This document shows, one piece after another, positions 51,640-59,744 of a stretch of DNA of 64,000 bases. A program made the translations under genes and the position numbers. This stretch comes from Sulfitobacter noctilucicola (GTDB taxonomy: Bacteria > Pseudomonadota > Alphaproteobacteria > Rhodobacterales > Rhodobacteraceae): assembly GCF_000622385.1 (NCBI RefSeq), contig NZ_JASD01000008.1, positions 930,001-994,000 of the forward strand. The letters run 5' to 3'. Numbering within the stretch: the stretch's first letter is position 1; each line of letters starts with the position of its first letter. The notes beneath the pieces are model-generated. The model was not told where the DNA came from, searched no databases, and was given only the letters and a program-made list of their open reading frames with translations.

Positions 51640-52308
51640 ATGATCCATCTCGATAATCTTTCCAAACATTTCCCGACGCGGCGTGGAAAGAAAGTGATTG
51701 TTCAAAACCTGACCGCGACCTTTCCAACCGGCGAAAGCGTCGCTTTGCTGGGGCGGAACGGTGCAGGAAAAAGTACATTGCTCAAGCTTATTGCGGGGAC
51801 GATCAGGCCAACATCGGGCCGCGTGTTGTCGACGGGGACGATATCCTATCCGGTCGGGTTTCAAGGCTCGTTCCACCCTGACCTTACAGGCATTCAGAAC
51901 ACGCGATTTGTCGCGCGGTTGTACGGGATGGACAGCGATGACCTTGTCGCCTTTGTCGAAGACTTTGCCGAACTGGGGCCGCATTTTCGTATGCCGCTCA
52001 GAACGTATTCGGCTGGAATGAAATCACGCTTATCATTTGGTGTATCTATGGGCATTCCTTTTGACACCTATCTTGTGGACGAAGTGACAAGCGTCGGCGA
52101 TGGGGCGTTCCGTCACAAAAGCGTACAAGTTTTCGACAAGCGAAATGAAACAGCAGGTGCGATCGTCGTCACACATTCACCGCCGATGGTGCGGCGTCTA
52201 TGTTCGATGGCGGCGGTGTTGGAAAAGGGGCATCTGCAGTTTTACTCAGATCTGGAAGCAGCGCTGGACCATCATGAATATAATCTGTCACTGCCGCCGG
52301 AACGATAG
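51640..52308 (+). CDS. kpsT: KpsT-type capsular polysaccharide ABC transporter ATPase
   Basis: 222 residues from ATG 51640. Walker A is LLGRNGAGKST, the signature loop YSAGMKSRLSFG, Walker B FDTYLVDEVTSVGD, and the H-loop VVTHSP. The short length and the KpsT-typical PVGFQGSFHPDLTG match ABC-2 capsule exporters. It lies 11 bp past kpsE. Its last 140 bp overlap, in opposite orientation, the end of a glycosyltransferase gene. Confidence 0.92.
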   Translation: MIHLDNLSKHFPTRRGKKVIVQNLTATFPTGESVALLGRNGAGKSTLLKLIAGTIRPTSGRVLSTGTISYPVGFQGSFHPDLTGIQNTRFVARLYGMDSDDLVAFVEDFAELGPHFRMPLRTYSAGMKSRLSFGVSMGIPFDTYLVDEVTSVGDGAFRHKSVQVFDKRNETAGAIVVTHSPPMVRRLCSMAAVLEKGHLQFYSDLEAALDHHEYNLSLPPER

Positions 52309-53440
52309 GCCGGTTCAGGATGGATTGAACCAAGGTCAGAACGTTCTTGTTAAAAATCTCAGTTGACCAGGTATGTTGCCATACGTTCTTGATGGCTTCT
52401 GAAAAGACATGCCTGTTAGCTTCATAACGTTCCAGAAGCGCGGTAATCTCCCTGCCGTCCTGAGCAAGATCGGCACATTCGATCATCAAGCTGCACGGAT
52501 GCTTTGATATCAGATCCTCAGCTCCATCAAAGTTACGCAGAATAATGGGCAGGCCAGCTTCGAAAGCTTCCAAAGCGCCTATCGGGGTCCCCTCGTAGCG
52601 GGATGTCAGCAGGTAGGCGTCGGCTTGCGAGAGGGCATGACGCACGTCGGGCAGGGGGCCTGAAAACTCGATTTTAGCGAAAATTTCCGAAGGGACCAAG
52701 GTGGCGATGTGCGTCTGGAAATCAGGTTCATCGGTTCCCGGCCCACAAAGGTTAAGCCGGTAATTTCGTGGCAAGTGTTCAAGAACTCTTACTGCGGTAT
52801 CGTAATCCTTCTGGTGGCCGGTGCGTCCTGTCATGACGATCCGCTTTACACTTTTGTCACGTGAGGCAGGAATAGGCCGCAGATTCGAGCAGTTTGGGAG
52901 GGTGTGAACACGATGGCGTGCCAGCCTTTTGGCGCTCGCATCCCGGGCCATCCATCCAGCCATGCGTAGGTTCAGAAAAACAAGATCTTGGGAGGAGGAA
53001 CAGGCAATCAACAACTGTTCCAGACAACTGCTAAGTTTGTGAATCCAGAACGGATAGCCCGGTCCGTAAGGCATGCCATGATGGGTAAATGCCACAGGGC
53101 AGGCGGGTCGCCACAGGCGAAGAGTGAGTAGAATCCTCAACACAAGAACCTGAAGCCGCGCATGGACCCAGATCAGATCAGGTTGTTGATCAGAGATAGC
53201 GGAAATCAGACCTGATATACCGCGCCATTGATGAGTGAGTGATGGTTTTTTGGTCAGTCCGCGCACAACCTTGTGACGCGCGCTGGTTCGGGCAAGCGGG
53301 GTATAGCCGCCTTCATCGCGGTCGCTGATGACGATAATATCAGCATATCGATCCAATGCATCCACCAGATGCAGAATGTGCCGGGGGACACCTGATGGGC
53401 GGCCATCTCCGCCAACTAGCACAATTTTTGGTTTAGGCAC
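52169..53440 (-). CDS. family 4 glycosyltransferase, 3' end overlapping kpsT
   Basis: 423 residues from GTG 53440, which overlaps the GT2 stop by 8 nt (ATG 53557 would add 39 residues that are only the opposite reading of GT2 DNA). N-terminal acceptor region IVLVGGDGRPSGVPRHILHLV, FTHHGMPYGPG and donor site SRYEGTPIGALEAFEAGLP (GT4 E-x7-E). The last about 45 residues are Pro/Ala-rich and overlap kpsT tail to tail by 140 bp, unlike a normal GT end; this may be a lost stop. Confidence 0.85.
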   Translation of the reverse strand: MPKPKIVLVGGDGRPSGVPRHILHLVDALDRYADIIVISDRDEGGYTPLARTSARHKVVRGLTKKPSLTHQWRGISGLISAISDQQPDLIWVHARLQVLVLRILLTLRLWRPACPVAFTHHGMPYGPGYPFWIHKLSSCLEQLLIACSSSQDLVFLNLRMAGWMARDASAKRLARHRVHTLPNCSNLRPIPASRDKSVKRIVMTGRTGHQKDYDTAVRVLEHLPRNYRLNLCGPGTDEPDFQTHIATLVPSEIFAKIEFSGPLPDVRHALSQADAYLLTSRYEGTPIGALEAFEAGLPIILRNFDGAEDLISKHPCSLMIECADLAQDGREITALLERYEANRHVFSEAIKNVWQHTWSTEIFNKNVLTLVQSILNRPIVPAAVTDYIHDGPALLPDLSKTADAPFPTPPPSNIDAAPSAVNV

Positions 53441-54383
53441 ATCCAAGTCCGGCAGCCCCCCAAAATCCGAGTGTATGCATTTTACTTTGCCGATACGGTG
53501 CCACAGAGCGCAAAGCCAGCAGACGGGCCAAACCTTCCTGTGTGCGGGCTTGTTCAAACTGTTCCAGAATTTGCCGTGCGTCCGGCGTGAGAAGGTCGGA
53601 TACCAAGGTCAAAGCCGCAATATTTCCATCAAGCCGTTCTGTGAAAAGGCCACGTAACACCCCGAGTTTCCGCCTGATCTGCTGCACCATGCCGACGCCC
53701 GCGCCGATCTGGTTTCTGGCGTGCTGACGATAAAGAATGTCGGGTGTGGAATTGTCGAAAAGAATGGCACCTGAAACGCCCGTCATCAAAAGGTAGAGCC
53801 ACCAGTCATGCGCAAAAACGGGACCTGACCGTAGGGCTGCCGCTTGGGCCAACCGCGCAGCAGGCGGGTTTATCATCATGGTGTTTCCTGCCGCTACATT
53901 TTCGATCAACGCATTCCTAAAGGTGAATGGTCTGCTCATTTTTGCGGAGGCGAATTTGCGGTCATTGCCGGAGTGCCAGACATAATGACGCCCGCAACTA
54001 AGTGCGGGGGCCACGTGAGACGACAAAGCCTTAACCGAATTGGTTAGTTTCCGAGGGAGCCAGACGTCGTCCTGGTCCGCAAAACAGACATGGCCCGCAT
54101 CAGGTTTCAGCGTTGCGATGAGTGACATGTAATTCGCCGAGAACCCGCGCTCTGGTCCGGATTGGATACTAACGCGGTCCGGGAAGCTATGCGAAAACCG
54201 ATGCAGGATATCGCGACTTTGGTCGGTCGAGCCGTCATCGCTGGCTATCAGATTCCAGTTCTTATGCGTCTGGTCTGCAATACTCTTTAATTGTTCTTCC
54301 AGATGCAGCGCGCCGTCGCGAACACCCATCAGAATCGTGACCTTGGGTTCCGGAATATTCATAGGGGCGCACGGTTTCATCAT
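53433..54383 (-). CDS. family 2 glycosyltransferase
   Basis: 316 residues; the GT-A signature VTILMGVRDGALHLEEQL, LIASDDGSTDQSRDIL and CFADQDDVWLPRKL with the metal-binding DxD and the later PVFAHDWWLYLL are those of rhamnosyl-/sugar-transfer GT2 enzymes. ATG 54362 (MNIPEPKVTIL) is another start. First gene of a two-gene minus-strand unit with the GT4 gene; divergent from the next GT. Confidence 0.9.
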   Translation of the reverse strand: MMKPCAPMNIPEPKVTILMGVRDGALHLEEQLKSIADQTHKNWNLIASDDGSTDQSRDILHRFSHSFPDRVSIQSGPERGFSANYMSLIATLKPDAGHVCFADQDDVWLPRKLTNSVKALSSHVAPALSCGRHYVWHSGNDRKFASAKMSRPFTFRNALIENVAAGNTMMINPPAARLAQAAALRSGPVFAHDWWLYLLMTGVSGAILFDNSTPDILYRQHARNQIGAGVGMVQQIRRKLGVLRGLFTERLDGNIAALTLVSDLLTPDARQILEQFEQARTQEGLARLLALRSVAPYRQSKMHTLGFWGAAGLGCA

Positions 54384-54470
54384 CCCGTCACAACACGCTA
54401 AAAAAGTTCACAAATTGTTAAGTCTCAATGATTAACCCTGTGTCAAACGGGTCATTCAAAGAGGTAACAT

Positions 54471-55784
54471 GTGACGGGCATACCACTTTTGGCGTTGGCG
54501 AAACGGTTTGGGTCAGCAGTGCGTCACGACGGCGCGGGTCCGGCGTTGAGGCAAGCGCGCCATTATACGTGGCGCAGGTTAACCAGACGTGCCGCGTCTT
54601 CGTTGAATGCGCCGTTGGCCAAGGCCACAGGCGGGGCCGACCAGTATCTGCACGGCGTTTGGCAGACCCTTGCCCGCGAAGATGCCTTTCATATTCAGAA
54701 AGCGCCGGCAGTCCATAGGAAGCGCAGGCAGATCGCAATGATCGCTGATCTCAATCTTCCGCAATGCCGCAAATATCGGGTGGAGCAGTTGGCCGCTTTC
54801 TGGCGTGCGCGTGGTGTCGAGTTTGAATATGCCCACTATCAGGACATTCCTCGTGCGACGCGCATCTTGCAGCATGCGACCCACTTGATGGAGTACCGGC
54901 TGCAGACAGGACCAGCAGCAGATATGATCCGGTATGAGGCGCGCCGTCTGCGTCTGCCGATCCTATATGATCTGGATGATCCTTTGTTTTCCGTATCGGC
55001 TTACGAAACCTACCGGAACATGGAGGCTTTGGACCCTCGGATGAAGGCGCATTTCGTGTCGGAAGCGCCCAAATATCTGGGTATGATGAACGGGGCTGAC
55101 ATTATTTCCGTTTCGACTCCCGGCATGGCGGCACATACGGCGCTTTATACGGAGCGGCCTGTATATATCCGACGAAATTTTGCTGATGCCGAAACGCTGG
55201 ATGAGGGTGCAGGCGCCATGTCGCAAGCGAGCGCAGACGATGGTCTTTTCCGCGTGGCCTTTTCCAGTGGATCACAGGGTCACGAAATAGACTTCGATCA
55301 GATCGCCGAGCCTTTGATCGAATTCATCACCGAAGATAAAGACCGCCGATTGATGGTCATCGGCCATTTCGATCTCGTGCATATGCCTCCAGCTTTGAAG
55401 GATCAGGTAGAGGTTGTAAAATTCTCGGAATACAGGAGTTACCTTGCTGCGCTAAGGCGGGCGAACTGTGCTGTCATGCCGCTATGTGACGACGTGTTCA
55501 ACCGGTGCAAAAGCGCGGTACGGGTTCTTGATGCCGCGTCGGTTGGTATACCGGCGATTGTGGCGGATGTTGGCGATTTTGGTCAGGTTGTTCAGCACGA
55601 TACCACGGGATTTGTCGCGCGAACCGCGAGCGATTGGCTGTCATCCTTGAGATATCTCGCAGAGAATTCCGTTCGTGCGGTTGAAATGGGGCGTGCCGCG
55701 CGGTCTGATCTGGAAGATCGATGGCACCAGTCAGATCAGGCGCACATCATTTCACCTGAACTAGTTGACTGGGTAGAGGCATGA
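54471..55784 (+). CDS. GT4-like glycosyltransferase
   Basis: 437 residues from GTG 54471 behind GAGGTAA. The N-terminus is Arg-rich without a membrane anchor. Sugar-transfer features include ILYDLDDPLFSVSAYETYRN, an early VRNF-like YIRRNFADAETL, and donor-site-like RRANCAVMPLCDDVFNRCKSAVRVLDAASVGIPAIV (quoted in part). It resembles the type of GT with the conserved DLDDPLF phrase in glycan clusters. The acceptor is unknown. It overlaps the following GT by 4 nt. Confidence 0.82.
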   Translation: MTGIPLLALAKRFGSAVRHDGAGPALRQARHYTWRRLTRRAASSLNAPLAKATGGADQYLHGVWQTLAREDAFHIQKAPAVHRKRRQIAMIADLNLPQCRKYRVEQLAAFWRARGVEFEYAHYQDIPRATRILQHATHLMEYRLQTGPAADMIRYEARRLRLPILYDLDDPLFSVSAYETYRNMEALDPRMKAHFVSEAPKYLGMMNGADIISVSTPGMAAHTALYTERPVYIRRNFADAETLDEGAGAMSQASADDGLFRVAFSSGSQGHEIDFDQIAEPLIEFITEDKDRRLMVIGHFDLVHMPPALKDQVEVVKFSEYRSYLAALRRANCAVMPLCDDVFNRCKSAVRVLDAASVGIPAIVADVGDFGQVVQHDTTGFVARTASDWLSSLRYLAENSVRAVEMGRAARSDLEDRWHQSDQAHIISPELVDWVEA

Positions 55785-57010
55785 ACACGCGCCACATTCT
55801 GGTGGCAAATGTCTTCTTCGCACCCTTCAGCTATGGTGGGGCTACCGTGGTCGCCGAGCAGGTCGCGCAGGCGCTGATACGACAAGGAGGGTTTCGTGTA
55901 ACGGCTGTATCACTGTGCATGAGAAAAGAACTTGCCGATTACAGTGTTATCAAAAGCCAGAAGAACGGGGTCGTCAACTATCTGATCAATGTGCCAGAGC
56001 ATCGCAAGTACGGTGAAATGTACGATAACCCCGAGATTACTGAGCGGCTTGCCGAACTTATATCGGCGCTGCAACCTGATATGGTGCATGCGCATTGCAT
56101 TCAGGATATCGGCGTCGGGATCATCACAGCGGCTGAGGATTCCGGCGTGCCTGTTGTGCTCAGCGTGCACGATTTCTGGTGGTTGTGCGAACGACAGTTT
56201 ATGATACGGCTGAATGGTACCTACTGTGCGCAGGATCCGGTGCGGATCGAGAACTGCAAAGGCTGCGTTGACAATTTCTGGGCGGCCAAGATGCGCTTTA
56301 ATCACTTGCAGCAAATGAGCAGTCGTGTCGCGCTGGTGACTTATCCATCCAGTTTCGCCAAAACGCTGAGTGAGCGGTCAGGTTTCGCGCCCGGTCTTGG
56401 TGTTGTCTGGGAGAACGGCGTTAACCAACCCGCAACGGACTTTGCGAAGAAACAGTCTGCGCGGCGGATGCGGGATAAGCGGATCACTTTCGGATATCTC
56501 GGGGGCCCCGCGCATATCAAAGGGTGGCCACAAGTCCGGCAGGTTTTCGAGAGTCTAAACCGGAGCGATTTTCGCGCGATTGTCGTGGACGGAAGCCTTG
56601 ATCAGACATGGTGGTCGGAGCGGGATCTGAAGGGATTGAAGGGGGATTGGGCTATTTATCCCCGCTTCGATCAAGCCCAGATGGATGACTTTTACGCCGA
56701 GATCGACGTCTTGCTGTTCACCTCTCAGTGGAAAGAGACTTTTGGTTTGGCCATTCGAGAAGCTTTGGCCCGTGGCATTGAAGTCATTCAGACAGACAGT
56801 GGTGGGACGGTCGAACACGGGACGATCCCTCATCATAAATTGGTTCCAATCGGGACGGAGACCGGTCCGCTGAAAGACCAAATCCTAGGGTGCCTTGAAA
56901 CAGGTGTGCGTGGGCAACGTCCGAAGCAAGTTGCCAGCTTTGACGATCAGGCGCGCGCGTTTGTACAATTGGTTGAACAGGTTTTAGGTGGCGAAGAAAA
57001 GGCGGCCTGA
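55781..57010 (+). CDS. family 4 glycosyltransferase
   Basis: 409 residues with NVFFAPFSYGGATVVAEQVAQAL at the N-terminus, HAHCIQDIGVG, SVHDFWWLCERQFM, and the donor-site E-x7-E in SQWKETFGLAIREALARGIE. An internal CKGCVDNFW motif suggests a bound metal or structural disulfide. The ATG overlaps the preceding GT stop as ATGA. Last gene of the polysaccharide region; 204 bp separates it from the Crp/Fnr-type regulator. Confidence 0.9.
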   Translation: MNTRHILVANVFFAPFSYGGATVVAEQVAQALIRQGGFRVTAVSLCMRKELADYSVIKSQKNGVVNYLINVPEHRKYGEMYDNPEITERLAELISALQPDMVHAHCIQDIGVGIITAAEDSGVPVVLSVHDFWWLCERQFMIRLNGTYCAQDPVRIENCKGCVDNFWAAKMRFNHLQQMSSRVALVTYPSSFAKTLSERSGFAPGLGVVWENGVNQPATDFAKKQSARRMRDKRITFGYLGGPAHIKGWPQVRQVFESLNRSDFRAIVVDGSLDQTWWSERDLKGLKGDWAIYPRFDQAQMDDFYAEIDVLLFTSQWKETFGLAIREALARGIEVIQTDSGGTVEHGTIPHHKLVPIGTETGPLKDQILGCLETGVRGQRPKQVASFDDQARAFVQLVEQVLGGEEKAA

Positions 57011-57214
57011 TCGAAGGAAGATATATGATTGACGCCTTGTTACGTACGCAGGTCGTTGTTGGCCACTTGCCGGGAAACCTATATCGATCAACCAACCGTT
57101 CAAACCGTCGTCACCTCCCGAAGCACCCAATACAACCGTTTGCCAAAGACGGGACATACCCGATAAACTGGTATGCCGTAGGTCCTGCCGATCTGCGGCT
57201 TGGGGAACGGTACT

Positions 57215-57889
57215 ATGGAAGAGACGTGGATTAGCAAATTCAAAGGCCTGAGCCGATTGCCTGCGGACATCAGGAAAGAGCTTGAAGCGGGTAGCAAGAT
57301 CATTTCGGTTCCTGCAGGCACTCAGATTTTTGCACCGGGTCAGACGGCGGACAACTTGTGGCTTTTGCTGGATGGAACCGTGAAGGTTCAACAGAAGTCG
57401 GATACAGGGCGGGAGGTGTTTCTGTATCGGGTGCATGCGGGAGAAAGCTGTGTACTCACAACAGCCTGCATGCTCGCCTTTGAAGATTATGCAGCAGAAG
57501 GCACGTCAGAAACTGATGTAAAGGCTGTCGCGATCCCTCGCAAAACATTTGATGAGCTTGTCGCGAAATCACCGGTGTTCCGCGAATTTGTGTTTACTGC
57601 CTATTCCCGCCGCATAACGGACCTCTTTACCTTGATTGATGACATCGTATTCCAGCGCATGGATGTCCGGCTGGCTTCGCGCTTGCTTGAATTGGCTGAC
57701 GATGATGGAATCGTGCATGCAACCCATGCTGTGCTCGGAACGGAGCTGGGTACAGCGCGCGAAGTTATTTCCAGAACGCTGTCGGAGTTTCATCGAAGAG
57801 GCTGGGTTGAGCAGTCCCGTGGCGAAGTGCGGCTTATTGACAAAGACGGGTTGGAGCGGATGGTCAAATCTGCCGGTGGTCATCTCTGA
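57215..57889 (+). CDS. Crp/Fnr-family transcriptional regulator
   Basis: 224-residue regulator with a cyclic-nucleotide-binding-like domain (residues 10-125, FAPGQTADNLWLLLDGTVKV) and a winged helix-turn-helix (VLGTELGTAREVISRTLSEF). The ExxSR recognition helix is FNR-like, but the N-terminal Cys cluster for an Fe-S centre is missing. Two cysteines (79 and 85 in SCVLTTACM) could react with sulfane sulfur or oxidants. It is immediately upstream of the sulfur-related operon, so it probably controls it; this is inference. Confidence 0.85.
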   Translation: MEETWISKFKGLSRLPADIRKELEAGSKIISVPAGTQIFAPGQTADNLWLLLDGTVKVQQKSDTGREVFLYRVHAGESCVLTTACMLAFEDYAAEGTSETDVKAVAIPRKTFDELVAKSPVFREFVFTAYSRRITDLFTLIDDIVFQRMDVRLASRLLELADDDGIVHATHAVLGTELGTAREVISRTLSEFHRRGWVEQSRGEVRLIDKDGLERMVKSAGGHL

Positions 57890-58010
57890 ATAGAATGACC
57901 ATCCGGGCGCGTTCGCGATGATTTGTCGGTCCGTTTGCAACGTGATCAGTTAAGATGATCTGGCATCCGGCATTCGCCCCACAACCAAACGTTCTGCGAA
58001 AAAAAGTGAC

Positions 58011-58031
58011 TTTGGTGACTTGGTCACCAAA
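58011..58031. promoter_or_regulatory. 9+9 palindrome, candidate operator of the sulfur operon
   Basis: TTTGGTGAC (58011-58019) and GTCACCAAA (58023-58031) are perfect complements around TTG. It lies between the Crp/Fnr gene (ends 57889) and the DUF2892 start (58086). The inner GTGA-N5-TCAC is like a Crp site with one base less between halves. Operator of the neighbouring regulator is inference. Confidence 0.6.
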
Positions 58032-58085
58032 CTATCCGGCGTACCTGTGCGATGGTAAGTTTATCGATTCTCAAAGGAGTGGGAT

Positions 58086-58298
58086 ATGACTAACAATATG
58101 GGAAAAATTGATCGCGGTTTGCGGTTGGTCATCGCGGCAGCACTGCTTGTAGCTGCATTCGGTACTGGGACCTTTGGGTCGGGCATTCTGTTCTGGCTCG
58201 CGCTTATTGTCGCCGCTGTCTTCACGATAACAGCACTGGTCGGCAACTGCCCGCTTTATAGAATTGTCGGCATCAAAACATGTCAGGACTGCTCATGA
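58086..58298 (+). CDS. DUF2892 (YgaP-type) small membrane protein
   Basis: 70 residues with two membrane helices (about 14-30 and 32-50). The end NCPLYRIVGIKTCQDC holds three cysteines, a typical feature of the DUF2892 family linked with rhodanese and sulfur genes (YgaP C-terminal region). Strong AAGGAG site. It overlaps the YeeE/YedE gene by 4 nt, starting the operon. Confidence 0.88.
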   Translation: MTNNMGKIDRGLRLVIAAALLVAAFGTGTFGSGILFWLALIVAAVFTITALVGNCPLYRIVGIKTCQDCS

Positions 58299-58729
58299 TT
58301 GAAACAGCTTTCACACCTTGGCTGTCGCTTGGCGGCGGCGTGTTGATCGGTGTCGCTTCGACCCTGCTTATGTTCTTCGTTGGACGCATCATGGGTGCCA
58401 CCGGCGTGCTTGCTGGTGTCGTTCAACCGGCTTCGGGTGAGGATTTTGCATGGCGTGCGGCTGTGTTGGCGGGAATGATCTCAGGGCCTGCTGTCGTTTG
58501 GTTGGTTTCGGGTAACATGCCTGCGGTGCAGGTGCCGGTTTCAACCGCGGCGCTTGTGATCGGGGGGCTTATCGTCGGTGTCGGTGTGACCTTTGGCTCT
58601 GGCTGTACGTCCGGTCACGGGGTCTGTGGCATGGCCCGTCTCAGCCCGCGTTCCATCGTCGCTACGATGACATTTATGGTGTTCACCTTTGTCACCGTTT
58701 TCCTTTTGCGCCACGTATTCGGAGCCTGA
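58295..58729 (+). CDS. YeeE/YedE-type sulfur transporter half (PmpA-like)
   Basis: 144 residues from ATG 58295, about four membrane helices, with the conserved GSGCTSGHGVCGMARLSPRS in which the Cys guides thiosulfate or sulfane passage in YeeE. PmpA/PmpB pairs split one transporter into two half-size proteins. The pair of such genes here (with the next gene) is the usual layout. Substrate thiosulfate-like is from family knowledge. Confidence 0.9.
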   Translation: MIETAFTPWLSLGGGVLIGVASTLLMFFVGRIMGATGVLAGVVQPASGEDFAWRAAVLAGMISGPAVVWLVSGNMPAVQVPVSTAALVIGGLIVGVGVTFGSGCTSGHGVCGMARLSPRSIVATMTFMVFTFVTVFLLRHVFGA

Positions 58730-58734
58730 AACCT

Positions 58735-59166
58735 ATGAAACTGATTGTCCTTTATCTGATCGGCCTCGTTTTTGGCGTCGGCATTTCCATCTCTGGTATG
58801 GCGAACCCTGCCAAGGTGCTCAACTTTTTCGATATCGCAGGCTCATGGGATCCGTCACTGATCTTTGTGATGGGTGGTGCGTTGGTCACAACCTTTATTG
58901 GATACAAGCTGGTGTTCGGCCGCTCCGAGCCTGTGTTTGAGGGTGACTTCAGCGTACCAACCTCGCGCACCATCGACCTGAAACTTGTAGGAGGCTCTGC
59001 TGTCTTCGGGATCGGCTGGGGAATCGCAGGTTTTTGCCCGGGCGGTGCACTTCCTGCGCTGGGCACTGGACGGTGGGAAGTCTTTGCCTTTGTCGGGGCC
59101 GTAATTGTTGGCATCTTTCTGGCTAAATGGTTTCAGAACCGACAACCTGCAGGGGCAACAGCATGA
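58735..59166 (+). CDS. YeeE/YedE-type sulfur transporter half (PmpB-like, DUF6691)
   Basis: 143 residues, about four membrane helices, with GMANPAKVLNFFDI and the second conserved site GWGIAGFCPGGALPALGTG, including one Cys. Partner of the preceding gene, five bp apart. It overlaps the following gene as ATGA. Confidence 0.9.
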   Translation: MKLIVLYLIGLVFGVGISISGMANPAKVLNFFDIAGSWDPSLIFVMGGALVTTFIGYKLVFGRSEPVFEGDFSVPTSRTIDLKLVGGSAVFGIGWGIAGFCPGGALPALGTGRWEVFAFVGAVIVGIFLAKWFQNRQPAGATA

Positions 59167-59714
59167 ACAAGACGATCATCGGTCTGTCTGCACTGCTGCT
59201 CGGCACCATGTCGGGCACAGCGCCGCTTTTTGCTCAAAGCGGTCACGGGCATGGCATGATGGGTCACAATATGGCCACCATGCCCGGTCTGCGCGGCGAG
59301 AACGCAACTGCGGAAGAGAGCGCCGAGATGGCAATCATGTTCCGTCACTTCGATACGATTACCCGCGAGGTTGAAAACCTGCCCAACGGCATTCGCACTG
59401 TAACACGATCAAGCAACAGACACGTTATGGATGCACTTGTGAGCCACGCCGTCGGAATGATCGACCGTGTTGGTGCGAAAGATGATCCAAAGGTGCGCAT
59501 CCAAAGCCCGACGCTGGATATCTTTTTCCGTCACGGTGAGGATATCGTTTCCGAAGTGGAGATGACTGACGATGGGCTGGTTGTCGTTCAAACCACGGAC
59601 AATCCCGACCTGATTAAAGCACTACAGGTGCACGCGGCCGAAGTGACTGACATGGCCGATCGCGGCATGCACGCCGTACATGAAATGATGATGAAACAAG
59701 GACGGGGCCACTAG
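59163..59714 (+). CDS. periplasmic protein with internal duplication, unknown function
   Basis: 183 residues from ATG 59163. Signal peptide MNKTIIGLSALLLGTMSG (partly quoted); the mature start is His/Met-rich (GHGHGMMGHNMATM), likely metal-binding. Two similar blocks follow: one with MFRHFDTITREVENLPNGI and VTRSSNRHVMDALVSHA, the other with FFRHGEDIVSEVEMTDDGL and VQTTDNPDLIKALQVHA, ending EVTDMADRGMHAV. The repeat suggests a duplicated fold. No known name was found. Confidence 0.8.
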   Translation: MNKTIIGLSALLLGTMSGTAPLFAQSGHGHGMMGHNMATMPGLRGENATAEESAEMAIMFRHFDTITREVENLPNGIRTVTRSSNRHVMDALVSHAVGMIDRVGAKDDPKVRIQSPTLDIFFRHGEDIVSEVEMTDDGLVVVQTTDNPDLIKALQVHAAEVTDMADRGMHAVHEMMMKQGRGH

Positions 59715-59744
59715 GCGGTCCGCGCTCCTAGACCCGGAGGATTT

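Noticed and set aside
42013..57010. Horizontally acquired island or prophage
   Set aside because: No integrase, transposase, tRNA junction or direct repeats are visible and no clear base-composition break was seen by eye. Gene content alone does not show recent transfer.
57025..57234. 69-codon ORF between the last GT gene and the Crp/Fnr gene
   Set aside because: Composition is unlike a real protein, and it overlaps the regulator start in another frame. I see only promoter-type DNA in 57011-57214.
57215..57889. True FNR (Fe-S oxygen sensor)
   Set aside because: The N-terminal cysteine cluster is missing; only Cys79 and Cys85 exist, in the sensor domain. Kept as a general Crp/Fnr member.
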